Shown here in pieces: positions 35,410 through 44,661 of a DNA stretch of 64,000 nucleotides. Source of the stretch: Streptomyces griseoflavus (GTDB lineage: Bacteria > Actinomycetota > Actinomycetes > Streptomycetales > Streptomycetaceae). The position numbers and the translations under genes are program-made. Location: contig NZ_BMUC01000022.1 of the NCBI RefSeq assembly GCF_014649995.1, forward strand, positions 49,086-113,085, written 5' to 3'. How positions within the stretch are numbered: the first letter of the stretch is position 1; each line of letters begins with the position of its first letter. The notes below the pieces were generated by a model that was given only the letters and a program-made list of their open reading frames with translations, was not told where the DNA came from and did not search any database.

Positions 35410-36528
35410 GTGGCTGGTACTGCCGGGCCCGTGTGGGGGCGCCGTGAGCAACAGGATTTCCGCAGCAGGGTGCGCGGGACGCTGCTCGGGGCGGCCGTCG
35501 GGGACGCGCTGGGCGCGCCGGTCGACGGCATGGCGATCGACGCGATCCGGCGGGCGCACGGCGCGGAGGGCGTCACCGACCTGGCCCCCGCCCACGGGAG
35601 GCGCGGTGCCGTCACCCACCACACGCAGCTCACCCTGTTCTCCGTGGACGGGCTGATCCGCGCCCAGGTGCGGCGCGACACCGGCGCCTGGCATCCGCCG
35701 ACCGACCTGCACCGGGCGTACCGGCGCTGGGCCACCACCCAGCGGGACTGGGGCCCGGACGAGCGGCGCAAGGACGACGGCTGGCTGGCGCGGGAGGAGT
35801 GGCTGTACGCCCGCCGGGACCCCGCCCGCGCACTGCTGCTGGGCCTCGGCGACGAGGTCATGGGGACGCTCGAGGCGCCCAAGAACCCCGGTGAGGCCGG
35901 CCCGGAGGCCGCCGCACGGTCGGCACCGTTCGGATTGCTCGTCGGCTGGGAGCCGCAGCTCGTCGCCCAGCTCGCCGTGGAGTGTGCGGCGCAGACCCAC
36001 GGCCATCCGGTCGGGTACCTCGCGGCGGGCGGGTACGCCGTCATCGTGCACGCGCTGGCCCGGGGGGACAGCCTGGACGCGGCCGTGCAGCGCGCGCTCG
36101 CCCTGCTCGCGGCGCGGCCGGGACACCAGCCGGTCAGCGACGCGCTCCAGCAGGCGCTGGGCGCCGTACGGCAGGGGATGCCCGGCCCGGAGCGGGTCAC
36201 GGAGCTGGTCGGGAGCGCCGGCGCCGAGGGGCTGCTCGCCGCCGCCGTGTACTGCGCGCTGGTGGGGGAGGACGTCCGGCACGGGCTGTGCCTCGCCGTC
36301 AACCACGACGGGCCCAGCGCCGCCGCCGGCGCGCTGACCGGCGGGCTGCTCGGTGCGCTGCACGGCGAGACGGCCCTGCCGCCGGCCTGGCTGGCCGAGC
36401 TGGAGGGCCGTCCCACGATCCTGGAACTCGCCGACGACTTCGCCATGGAGATGACCCAGGGCCCCGCCCTCCACGGCCCCACCGGCGCGTCCCCCGCCTG
36501 GCTGACCCGCTACCCCCGGGGCGCGTAA
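35410..36528 (+). CDS. ADP-ribosylglycohydrolase-fold protein with altered metal ligands
   Basis: A 372-residue all-helical protein. The N-terminal signature GTLLGAAVGDALGAPVDG is clear. The metal-binding TDDT motif of active ADP-ribosylhydrolases reads THHT (AVTHHTQLTLFSVDG), and the C-terminal D-x-D motif reads NHDGPSAAAGAL, so several magnesium-binding acids are missing or moved. Activity may be lost, or another metal used. GTG 35410 has GGGAGG six bases upstream. It converges on a symporter gene across a strong hairpin. Confidence 0.82.
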   Translation: MAGTAGPVWGRREQQDFRSRVRGTLLGAAVGDALGAPVDGMAIDAIRRAHGAEGVTDLAPAHGRRGAVTHHTQLTLFSVDGLIRAQVRRDTGAWHPPTDLHRAYRRWATTQRDWGPDERRKDDGWLAREEWLYARRDPARALLLGLGDEVMGTLEAPKNPGEAGPEAAARSAPFGLLVGWEPQLVAQLAVECAAQTHGHPVGYLAAGGYAVIVHALARGDSLDAAVQRALALLAARPGHQPVSDALQQALGAVRQGMPGPERVTELVGSAGAEGLLAAAVYCALVGEDVRHGLCLAVNHDGPSAAAGALTGGLLGALHGETALPPAWLAELEGRPTILELADDFAMEMTQGPALHGPTGASPAWLTRYPRGA

Positions 36529-36565
36529 GGGCCTTCAGGGGTGCGGGGAACCGCGCGAAGGGGGT

Positions 36566-36584
36566 CCGGGGGCAACGCCCCCGG
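36566..36584. terminator. Bidirectional hairpin terminator
   Basis: CCGGGGGC-AAC-GCCCCCGG, a perfect 8-base stem with a three-base loop, between convergent genes. Confidence 0.7.
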
Positions 36585-36643
36585 GGACGGGACGGGAAGG
36601 GGCGGCGGGGGCGACGAACCAACACTGAACGCCCCCGCCGGAC

Positions 36644-38212
36644 CTAGTCCTTCACAGGTGCCGGCGCCGGGCCCTCCGCCGGCGCCGGCACCGGCACCGC
36701 CGCAGCCGAGTCGTCGTCACCATCGGTGTTGACACGGTCGATCACCGCCAGCCGTTCCGGCGTGTCCTCCGGCTTCGCGAACCCGATCAGGACGTACAGC
36801 ACCAGCGACACCGCCAGGGGTACGGAGACCTGGTACTCCAGCGGCACCCCGCCGTCGACGGCCCAGTGGATCGGGTAGTTGACCAGCCAGAAGGCCAACA
36901 GGCCCAGGGCCCAGCTGATGAGCGCCGCCGTGGGCCCGGAGCGTCGGAACGGACGGAGCAGCCCCAGCATCATCGGGATCGCGATGGGGCCCATCAGGCC
37001 GGCCACCCATTTGATGACGACGGTGATGATGTCCTTGAACGTGGGCGAGTTGACCTGGGTGGCGACCGCCATGGACAGGCCGAGGAAGACCACCGTGGTC
37101 ACGCGGGCCGCGATCAGGCCCGACCGTTCGCCCCACGCCCGCGCCCGCGCGGACAGCACCGGCGCCACGTCACGGGTGAACACCGCCGCGATGGCGTTGG
37201 CGTCGGAGGAGCACATGGCCATCGTGTGGGAGAAGAAGCCGACGATGACCAGGCCCAGCAGCCCGTGCGGCAGCAGTTGTTCGGTCATGAGGGCGTAGGA
37301 GTCGGAGCCGTCCGTCTTCTGCGACTCCACCAGCAGCGGCGACATCCACATGGGGAAGAACAGGATCACCGGCCAGACCAGCCACAGCACCGCCGACAGC
37401 CGCGCCGAGCGCTCCGCCTCGCGGGGGGTGGGGGTGGCCATGTAGCGCTGGGCCTGGTTGAGCATGCCGCCGTTGTACTCGAACAGCTTGATGAAGAGGA
37501 ACGCCAGCAGGAAGACCGTGCCGTACGGTCCGACCAGCGGCTCGCCGTGGCCCTGGAGTTCGGGTTCGTCCCAGGCGCCGAAGAAGCCTCCGTGGTCGCC
37601 GAGTTCGAGCAGTACCGCGACGAACATCGTCAGGCCGGCCAGCAACTGGATGACGAACTGGCCGAGTTCCGTCAGCGCGTCCGCCCACAGGCCGCCGATG
37701 GTGCAGTAGACCGCGGTGACGACACCGGTGATGAGGATGCCTTGGTTGAGCGAGACCCCGGTGAACACCGACAGCAGGGTGGCGATCGCGGCCCATTTCG
37801 CGCCCACGTCCACGATCTTCAGCAGCATGCCGGACCAGGCGAGGGCCTGCTGCGTCTTCAGGTCGTAGCGGTTCTTGAGGTACTCCAGCGGGGAGGCCAC
37901 GTGCAGCCGGGAGCGCAGCCGGTTGATGCGCGGGGCGAACAGCCTGGAGCCGATGGCGATGCCGAAGGCGATGGGGAAGGACCAGGTGACGAAGGACGTC
38001 ACCCCGTAGGTGTAGGCGATGCCGGCGTAGCCGGTGAACATCACCGCGCTGTAGCCCGACATGTGGTGGGAGATGCCGGAGAGCCACCAGGGCATCTTGC
38101 CGCCGGCCGTGAAGAAGTCGCTGACGTTGTCCACCCGCTTGTGCGACCAGACACCGATGGCGACCATCACGGCGAAGTAGCCGATGAGAACCGCCCAGTC
38201 GAGACCGTTCAT
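36644..38212 (-). CDS. Sodium:solute symporter (SSS family)
   Basis: A 522-residue inner-membrane protein with about 13 helices. SSS features include an N-terminal LIGYFAVMVAIGVW helix, DFFTAGGKMPWWLSGISHHM, and MAMCSSDANAIAAVFTRD near the sodium-site helix. The C-terminus is a short Pro/Ala-rich tail. It resembles the sugar/organic-acid branch; substrate unknown. AAGGGGGG lies just upstream of the ATG. A GCTGA-N7-TCAGC repeat lies about 170 bases upstream (38379-38395), a possible operator. Confidence 0.9.
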   Translation of the reverse strand: MNGLDWAVLIGYFAVMVAIGVWSHKRVDNVSDFFTAGGKMPWWLSGISHHMSGYSAVMFTGYAGIAYTYGVTSFVTWSFPIAFGIAIGSRLFAPRINRLRSRLHVASPLEYLKNRYDLKTQQALAWSGMLLKIVDVGAKWAAIATLLSVFTGVSLNQGILITGVVTAVYCTIGGLWADALTELGQFVIQLLAGLTMFVAVLLELGDHGGFFGAWDEPELQGHGEPLVGPYGTVFLLAFLFIKLFEYNGGMLNQAQRYMATPTPREAERSARLSAVLWLVWPVILFFPMWMSPLLVESQKTDGSDSYALMTEQLLPHGLLGLVIVGFFSHTMAMCSSDANAIAAVFTRDVAPVLSARARAWGERSGLIAARVTTVVFLGLSMAVATQVNSPTFKDIITVVIKWVAGLMGPIAIPMMLGLLRPFRRSGPTAALISWALGLLAFWLVNYPIHWAVDGGVPLEYQVSVPLAVSLVLYVLIGFAKPEDTPERLAVIDRVNTDGDDDSAAAVPVPAPAEGPAPAPVKD

Positions 38213-38464
38213 GTCCCCCCTTCCAGGGTCCGCCTTGTGAACGCCGCTCAGTTGCTTGGCACTTCGCCTGAGCGGGGTAGGGACATGGAGGGCCGCGAAG
38301 TGCCCGCTCATCGTGGTGGTGGCGGCGCGGGCACGACAAGAAAGCGACGAGTCAAGAGCGGGTAAAGTCGTCCTTCTGGCTGATAAGCGTTCAGCTACGT
38401 GAACCGCTGGAGGGTGTGCGGGACCGGTGCCGGAAAGGTCGTCGGAGCGTCCGGGGCGGCCCGG

Positions 38465-40417
38465 TCAGCGCAGTTCGTCGGGGCAGGGCGTGCCCCGGTC
38501 CCACTTGTACGGAGCCGCCAGGCGGTAGATCCCCGGCTCGGGCGCGAGCAGCATCGTCCACCGGTCGCCGTCGGCGTCCTCCTCCGTCTCCATCAGGCAG
38601 CCGTGGACGTTCTCGTACGTCTTCGGCTCACCCTCGGGACGGTCCTCGGACTCCTCCGTCTCCTGCGGCGGCTCCAGCGCCTCGCCGTCGGCGTCGACCA
38701 GGCCCAGCCACGGCGAGTACGGCATGCGGATCAGGATCCGGCCCGCCTTCTCCACCCGCAGCGTCCACTCGCCCTGCTCGGCCCGCTCCACCACCGTGTT
38801 CGGCTCCGCGAGCGGGCTCGGCTCGTCCACCGCGAACAGCTGCCAGTTCGCGTCGCCCCAGATCTGCTTCAGATACGGCAGCCCGCGCTGCACCAGCTCC
38901 CGCTCCCGCTGTCCGCCGTCCCCGTCCGGCTCGTCCTTGGGCAGCACCACGAAGTGCACGCCCCAGCGCTTCAGCCACTCCCGGTAGTTCGCCGAGTTGA
39001 GGGTGTCGTCGTAGAAGAGCGGGTTGCGCTCCATGTCGGCCTGCCGGTTCCAGCCGCGGGCCAGGTTGACGTACGGGGCGAGGGCGGACGCCTCACGGTG
39101 CGAGCGGGCGGGGACGACCTCCACCCGGCCGCGTCCGGCGCCGACCTCCTGGAGTTCGTTCACCAGCGGGGCCAGCTCGCGCGCCCACGACGCGCGGGGC
39201 GTGGTGTGCACGACGTCGTCGACCGACTTGAAGCCGATCCAGCCGTTGAAGCCGACGACGGCGAGGACGAGCGCGTACCACTTGACGGACCTCGGCACCG
39301 CGAACGGCAGCGCCGCGACCAGCACCACCCCGCCGAACAGCATCGCCAGCCGCGTCATGTTCGACCCGATCTGCGAACTGATCAGCCACACCAGCACGAT
39401 GCCGAGCCCGTACACCGCGGACGTGATGCGTACGGTCTTCCACTCGGCGGGGACCAGGACGCACACCAGGATCGAGTACAGCAGCGGCAGGATCACCGAG
39501 CCGATGCCCATCGGCTGCGTCCCGGAGAACGGGAACAGCCACGCCGACACCGCCACCACCGCGGTGGGCGCCAGGCCCAGCGCCCACGCGCCCGGCCGCC
39601 GCTTCTGCAGGAACAGCGCGGCCGCCACCAGACCCACGAACAGGCCCGCGACCGGCGAGGCCATGGTCGCCAGCGCCGCCAGCGGGGCCGCGCACAGGGC
39701 CTTCGCCCAGCGCTTGTAGCGCCACCGGTGGGGCCAGCAGAAGACGACGGCGACCGCTCCGAGGGCGAACATCGTGCCGAGCCCGTACGTCACCCGCCCC
39801 GAGGCGGCGTTGCACAGCAGCGCGAACACCCCGGCCAGGGCCGCCCACAGGGGGTTGCGGACCACCCGGCCGCGCATCAGGACCAGCGTCAGCAGCCCCG
39901 CCGACACCGTCCCCGCGATCATCATCGTCGTCCGCACCCCGAGGAGCGACATCAGGTACGGGGACACCACGCTGTACGACACCGGGTGCATCCCGCCGTA
40001 CCAGGCGAGGTTGTACGCGGAGTCCGGGTGCCGGCCGACGAACTCGGCCCACGCGTCCTGCGCGGCGAGGTCGCCGCCGCTGTTGGCGAACGTGAAGAAC
40101 CAGACGATGTGCAGCAGGCCGGCGAGCGCGGTGACGGACAGCACGGGGTGCCGCAGCATGCGGGCGCGCACCGCGAGGACGGCGGTCATGAAGGCGCCGT
40201 GGGGGCCGTCGCCGCCGTCCGGGGAACCGGCGTCGGGGCCGCCCGGGAACGGGCGCCCCGCCTCGGCGACGGGTATTCGCGGACCGGTGGACTCCCGGCC
40301 CTCGGACACCGCACCGGCGGACGCCTCACCTGCGGGCCCCGGACCACCGGATCCCGGACCCGCGGATCCCCGACCCGGATCTGCGTCGTCGGCGCGTGTC
40401 GGCTCCGCTGTGGCCAC
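38465..40417 (-). CDS. Large polytopic membrane protein with C-terminal extracytoplasmic domain
   Basis: A 650-residue protein with a disordered Gly/Pro-rich N-terminus of about 75 residues. About ten to eleven membrane helices follow (about 90-420), then a soluble C-terminal domain (about 425-650) containing SANYREWLKRWGVHFVVLPKDE. The layout, with a helix-rich membrane part and a long first outer loop (GMHPVSYSVVSPYLM), is reminiscent of GT-C glycosyltransferases or the membrane proteins often annotated as MFS, but I see no diagnostic DxD/ExD motif. GTG start with GGGGAG nine bases upstream. Function unknown. Confidence 0.75.
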   Translation of the reverse strand: MATAEPTRADDADPGRGSAGPGSGGPGPAGEASAGAVSEGRESTGPRIPVAEAGRPFPGGPDAGSPDGGDGPHGAFMTAVLAVRARMLRHPVLSVTALAGLLHIVWFFTFANSGGDLAAQDAWAEFVGRHPDSAYNLAWYGGMHPVSYSVVSPYLMSLLGVRTTMMIAGTVSAGLLTLVLMRGRVVRNPLWAALAGVFALLCNAASGRVTYGLGTMFALGAVAVVFCWPHRWRYKRWAKALCAAPLAALATMASPVAGLFVGLVAAALFLQKRRPGAWALGLAPTAVVAVSAWLFPFSGTQPMGIGSVILPLLYSILVCVLVPAEWKTVRITSAVYGLGIVLVWLISSQIGSNMTRLAMLFGGVVLVAALPFAVPRSVKWYALVLAVVGFNGWIGFKSVDDVVHTTPRASWARELAPLVNELQEVGAGRGRVEVVPARSHREASALAPYVNLARGWNRQADMERNPLFYDDTLNSANYREWLKRWGVHFVVLPKDEPDGDGGQRERELVQRGLPYLKQIWGDANWQLFAVDEPSPLAEPNTVVERAEQGEWTLRVEKAGRILIRMPYSPWLGLVDADGEALEPPQETEESEDRPEGEPKTYENVHGCLMETEEDADGDRWTMLLAPEPGIYRLAAPYKWDRGTPCPDELR

Positions 40418-40547
40418 CTGAAGGCACTCCCCGTGTCCCGTTCCCTGCCCGATCCTGCCCGTTTCGTGACGCTAGCACGCACCCCGCCGACCGTCGCCCG
40501 GGTGGGCTCCGGCCCGCGGGGTGCGGGTGTGCTGCGCCGGTTCCGCC

Positions 40548-43382
40548 TCAGGTGAGACGGGTCAGCCTGTCCGTGAAGCCGGGCTCCACGAGGTCCTCCT
40601 GGAGGGCCACCGGGACCTTGACGGCACTGCTCGTCCCGTCACCCACGGTGAGCGTGCCCACCTTCGTGCCGGCCTTCGCCGTGCGCGGCAGCTCGTCCGC
40701 GGCGAACGTCAGTTTCACCGACAGGCCGGCCCAGCCGACGGCCTTGACGTCCTCGGTGACGGCGACGGGCGTACGGCCGCCGAGGCCGTCGTCCGCGTAC
40801 CCGACGACGGTGCCCTTCTTCAGGATCGTCGCCGACTCCAGCGCGCCCTGCGCGGCCCGGATCAGGTCGTCGCCCGCGGTGAGGGCGGCCGACAGGATGG
40901 TGTTGTCCTTGCCGCCCGCGGGCTGGCGGACCACCGCGCCGACGACGGTCCGGGTCTCCCCGTCGACCTCCTTCTTCGCGGCGAACACCAGGTTGCCGAG
41001 CGCGGAGGTGGTGGTGCCGGTCTTGATGCCGACGACGTTGTTGTGACCGACCAGCTGGTTCCAGTTGGAGTGGTTCACACCCTTGTAGTCGTCGTACGAC
41101 ATCATCGCGGCGACCTCGCGGAACGCGGGCTGCTTCATGGCCTCCTTGGCCAGCTTCACCTGGTCCACGGCCGTGCTCACGGTGGTGTCGTTCAGACCCG
41201 AGGGGTCGGTGTACGTCGTGTTGGTCATGCCGAGGTCCTTCGCGGCCTCGTTCATCTTGTCCACGAACGCCTTCTCGGACCCCGCGTCCCAGCGGGCGAG
41301 CAGCCGCGCCACGTTGTTCGCGGACGCGATCAGCACCGACTCGACCGCCTCCCGCTGGGAGATCTCGTCGCCCGCGGTCACGTTGACGGTCGACTCCTGA
41401 CCGGCGTCGGACTGCTGCTCGGCGAGCTCGTCGATCTTGAGCATCGGACCCTCGGCGCCGCTCTTGAGCGGGTGGTCGCGCAAAATCAGGTACGCGGTCA
41501 TGACCTTGGCGACACTGGCGATCGGCACGGGCTTCTGCTCACCGGAGGAGCCGAACGTGCCGATGCCCTGCACGTCGAGCGCCGCCTGTCCGGCCGCCGG
41601 CCACGGGATGTCGGGCTTGCCGCCCTCGAAGGTGTAGCTGTCCTCGGCGGTGAGTTCGAGCGTGGGCGCGGGAAGCGGACGGATGTTCTGTACGACCGCG
41701 AAGACGATCACCAGCAGGAGGACCAGCGGCGTCCAGATCTTCACCCGCCGCACGGCCGTCCGCAGCGGGGTCTGCGGGGGCGGCGGGGTGTTGGTCAGCT
41801 CCGCGAGCAGGTCCAGCGGCGGCCTGGGCGGCAGCGGCTGCTGCGTCGTCCGCTCCGGCCCGACCTGCGGCAGCGAGGTGGTGGCCTCGGCGGGCGGCAC
41901 GGTGCGCGACGCGGTGGTGGCGTCGGCGGCGGGCGGGGGCTTGCGGACGGCGGGGTCGTCGAAGTCCTTCAGCGCGACGAACTTGCTGGTCCGCTCGGCC
42001 TCGGTCTCGGGCTTGGGCTCGGTGCCGGCGCCCGCGTCGCCCAGCTTGAGCATGGTGGTGGGCTGGTCGACGGCGGGCTTCCGGGTCCGGAAGACGGCGG
42101 TCGGCTGATCGACGGAACGCCTGGCGCCGGTTGCGTCGTCCTCGGACGCCGCTCCCGTACTGCCCCCGCCGTCCTCCGGGGCCCCGTCCGCGTCGTCACC
42201 ACGATCGTCCGGCTCCGGCTCCGACTCGCCGGCACCCTCGCCCGCGGACGCACCGCGCGCGGCCGGGACCGCCCCGGCACCCCCGTCCGCCGATCCCTCG
42301 GAGGCGCCGCCCGGGACCGGGGCCGCACCGTCCTCGCCGGAGGCGCTGCCGTCTTCGGTGTCCTTCCCGGCGTCCTTGGAGGCGCTGACCCCGGCCTCGT
42401 CCGCGCGGGCGTCCTCGGGGGCGTCTTCCGCCGAAGTGCCCGCACGGGCCTCATCGGAGGCGCTGCCGTCTTCGGTGTCCGTCCCGGTGTCCTGGGAAGC
42501 ACGGCCCTCGGGCCGCTCCGCACCACCGGTGCCTTCGGACCCGGAGCCCGCCACCGCGCCCGTACCGGTGCCCTCGGGGGCGTCACCGTCGGTCAGGTCC
42601 GCCCGAGTTGCCTCGGGAGCGGCGTCCGCTGCCGTGTCCGTACCGGTGTCCTCGGCGGCGTCATCATCGGCGAGGCCCGCCCGAGCTGCCTCGGGGGCGG
42701 CGTCTGCCGCCGTGCCCGCACCGGCCTCGTCGGAGGCGCTGTCTCCGGTGGTGGCCGTACCGGCCGTACCGGTGTCCTCGGCGGCGCCGTTCGTCCGCGT
42801 GGGGGCGTCCCCGGCGTCCTCGGCGTCCCCGGCGTCCTCGGGCGTGGTGCCCGCCTCCGTGTCCGTCCCGGAGTCCTCGGGGGCGCCGCCCCCGGAGGTT
42901 CCCGTCCCGGTGTCCTCGGCGGCGTCCGCCGCCTCCGGGGCAGCCGCAGCGGGGTCGGTGTCGCGCTCGCCGCCGTCGGTGTCCCGTCCGGCCTCGCCCT
43001 TCAGGTCCTCGTCCGGCTCGGCCGAGCGGACCCACGCGGCGACGGCCTCACGCAGCCGGCCCTCACCCCCCTCCGGAGAGCCACCCTCGCCCACGGCCGG
43101 AGAGCCGCCCTCGCCCCCGGCCGGAGAGCCGCCCTCGCCCCCGGCCGGAGAGCCGCCCTCGCCCTCCGCCGGAGTCCTGCCCTCGCCCTCCGCGGGAGAC
43201 GCGTCGGGCACCGACAGCACCCGGGTGGCCGTGTCCGCGGTGCCGCGGGGTTCGGTGGCGGCGGTGTCCCGCGCCACCGCCAGTCGGGGATCCCGCTTCC
43301 CGGGAACCGGACCCGCGCTCCCCGACGTCGGTTCTGCCGACGACTCGCGCTGCTTCGACCTGTCGGGGGACTCGCCCGCCAC
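40548..43382 (-). CDS. D-alanyl-D-alanine carboxypeptidase (S11) with giant acidic N-terminus
   Basis: A 944-residue protein. Residues 1 to about 530 are disordered, very acidic and repetitive, with 8-residue GGEGGSPA repeats near residue 70 and many DTGTDTxDGSASDEA-like units. One membrane helix follows (IWTPLVLLLVIVFAVVQ), then an exported PBP5-type domain with SVAK, SAN and KTG motifs, and a beta-rich C-terminal domain. The enzyme trims peptidoglycan pentapeptides; the acidic part would lie in the cytoplasm. GTG 43382 is chosen because GGAGGAGG precedes it by five or six bases; the ATG 15 bases upstream would contain that site. Confidence 0.88.
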   Translation of the reverse strand: MAGESPDRSKQRESSAEPTSGSAGPVPGKRDPRLAVARDTAATEPRGTADTATRVLSVPDASPAEGEGRTPAEGEGGSPAGGEGGSPAGGEGGSPAVGEGGSPEGGEGRLREAVAAWVRSAEPDEDLKGEAGRDTDGGERDTDPAAAAPEAADAAEDTGTGTSGGGAPEDSGTDTEAGTTPEDAGDAEDAGDAPTRTNGAAEDTGTAGTATTGDSASDEAGAGTAADAAPEAARAGLADDDAAEDTGTDTAADAAPEATRADLTDGDAPEGTGTGAVAGSGSEGTGGAERPEGRASQDTGTDTEDGSASDEARAGTSAEDAPEDARADEAGVSASKDAGKDTEDGSASGEDGAAPVPGGASEGSADGGAGAVPAARGASAGEGAGESEPEPDDRGDDADGAPEDGGGSTGAASEDDATGARRSVDQPTAVFRTRKPAVDQPTTMLKLGDAGAGTEPKPETEAERTSKFVALKDFDDPAVRKPPPAADATTASRTVPPAEATTSLPQVGPERTTQQPLPPRPPLDLLAELTNTPPPPQTPLRTAVRRVKIWTPLVLLLVIVFAVVQNIRPLPAPTLELTAEDSYTFEGGKPDIPWPAAGQAALDVQGIGTFGSSGEQKPVPIASVAKVMTAYLILRDHPLKSGAEGPMLKIDELAEQQSDAGQESTVNVTAGDEISQREAVESVLIASANNVARLLARWDAGSEKAFVDKMNEAAKDLGMTNTTYTDPSGLNDTTVSTAVDQVKLAKEAMKQPAFREVAAMMSYDDYKGVNHSNWNQLVGHNNVVGIKTGTTTSALGNLVFAAKKEVDGETRTVVGAVVRQPAGGKDNTILSAALTAGDDLIRAAQGALESATILKKGTVVGYADDGLGGRTPVAVTEDVKAVGWAGLSVKLTFAADELPRTAKAGTKVGTLTVGDGTSSAVKVPVALQEDLVEPGFTDRLTRLT

Positions 43383-43532
43383 CGATGCCTCCTCCATGCG
43401 CCGCACGCCCCGCGTGCGCCATCCGAACCGTGTACCGCCCGCCCGCGACAACGCTCCGTGGCGCTGTCCGAACCATGTACCAGTGTCCTGTGTGCGGGCT
43501 TACCCCACGTGGTAGACGAGAACGACATACCT

Positions 43533-43554
43533 ACCGGTTCCCTTACGAACCGGT
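43533..43554. promoter_or_regulatory. Perfect inverted repeat between divergent genes
   Basis: ACCGGTTC-CCTTAC-GAACCGGT has perfect 8-base arms. It lies between the carboxypeptidase and GPP34 genes and is a candidate operator for either. Confidence 0.4.
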
Positions 43555-43620
43555 CACGTGCCCTCGACAGACCAATGTGAGAGGGGTCACCCTGTCAGAC
43601 ATCCACGCGGGGAGGCATGG

Positions 43621-44376
43621 ATGGGCAGGAGCCGCAGAACACTTCCGGAGGAGCTTCTGCTGCTGGCGCTGGACCCGACCACGGGTACCACTGCACAGCC
43701 GCAGTCGCTCGACCTCGGTCTGGCCGGAGCGCAGCTAGTGGAGCTGGCGCTGGCCGGACGGATAGCCCCAGACGGGGATCGTATCGCCGTGGTGGTGCCA
43801 CGGCCGACTGGAGACCCAACACTGGACTGCGCGTTGGAGTTGCTGCGAAGGCGTGGCGCTCCGGTACGGGCGGTCCACTGGATCGGCGGGCCGCGTCTCG
43901 GGCTCCGCCAGACCTACCTCTCGCATCTGGAGCGGTGCGGCATGGTGCATGCCGTGGCCGGACAGATGTGCGGGGTGTTGCCGACGACTCGCTACCAGGC
44001 GACGGACACCGAGATCAGCCGGGAGATCAGGGCCCGGCTGGACTCCGCGATCCGCACCGGCGTCCCGCCGGACCCGCGGACCGCGGCGCTCGCCGCACTG
44101 GCGCACGCGGTGGGTCTCGGCAAGCACCTGTACCCGGGGAACGAGGGACGCTCCTCGCGTTCCCGGTTGCGTGATCTGATCCGGCACGACCCGATGGGCG
44201 GACTCGTCGCACACGCGGTGATGGACGTCCAGAACGGCGCGGCGGCCCAGCCGCGCCGCAGCTCCGCACCGGCGGCCCGGCAGGCCCCCGCCGGCGGCAG
44301 GGGCGCACCGGAACCCGCCCGAGGCGTTCCGGCGCAACCGCACCGAGGATCCATGGCACGCGCCGTGGCCCACTGA
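43621..44376 (+). CDS. GPP34 (GOLPH3-like) family phosphoprotein
   Basis: A 251-residue protein related to eukaryotic GOLPH3. It has the opening phrase LPEELLLLALDPTTG, then DLGLAGAQLVELALAGRIA, and a helical core ending in AVGLGKHLYPG. In eukaryotes the fold binds PI4P and Golgi enzymes; several paralogues of unknown role occur in each streptomycete. The C-terminal 45 residues are low-complexity. ATG 43621 has GGGGAGG five bases upstream. A very strong terminator follows. Confidence 0.9.
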   Translation: MGRSRRTLPEELLLLALDPTTGTTAQPQSLDLGLAGAQLVELALAGRIAPDGDRIAVVVPRPTGDPTLDCALELLRRRGAPVRAVHWIGGPRLGLRQTYLSHLERCGMVHAVAGQMCGVLPTTRYQATDTEISREIRARLDSAIRTGVPPDPRTAALAALAHAVGLGKHLYPGNEGRSSRSRLRDLIRHDPMGGLVAHAVMDVQNGAAAQPRRSSAPAARQAPAGGRGAPEPARGVPAQPHRGSMARAVAH

Positions 44377-44454
44377 GCCGTACGTCCCCAGGGCCGAACG
44401 GCACGGCGATCACGGATCCGAGGCACCGCAGACCCGGTCACGGGAGCCGCTGTC

Positions 44455-44496
44455 CGAGCGGGGCGGAGAACGCACCGGCGTTCTCCGCCCCGCTCG
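44455..44496 (+). terminator. 18-base-pair hairpin terminator
   Basis: Arms 44455-44472 and 44479-44496 are perfectly complementary (CGAGCGGGGCGGAGAACG and its partner) around the loop CACCGG, 80 bases past the GPP34 gene. Confidence 0.75.
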
Positions 44497-44597
44497 GCGT
44501 GACCCCGGCCGGCCCGACTCCGCCCACCGGTCGGCGGGGTGGCGTGCACCCGCCGTATATCCACCGTTTCCCAGCGGCGGAAAGCACCTTGGTGGCA

Positions 44598-44615
44598 GTC
44601 TGCTCATCAGCAGAC
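44598..44615. promoter_or_regulatory. Inverted repeat upstream of the XRE gene
   Basis: GTCTGCT-CATC-AGCAGAC, 7-base arms, about 50 bases before the XRE start. It may be its autoregulatory operator. Confidence 0.35.
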
Positions 44616-44661
44616 ACGCAAAGTGGTAAGTACGAGGCACACAGCCGGAGGTGCACGTCCC

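Noticed and set aside
43070-43200. Possible CRISPR-like array in the 24-base repeats
   Set aside because: The repeats are contiguous, without spacers, and encode the GGEGGSPA protein repeats.
40521-43580. 1019-codon plus-strand frame opposite the carboxypeptidase
   Set aside because: It mirrors the low-complexity acidic repeats of the real gene and shows no protein motif of its own.
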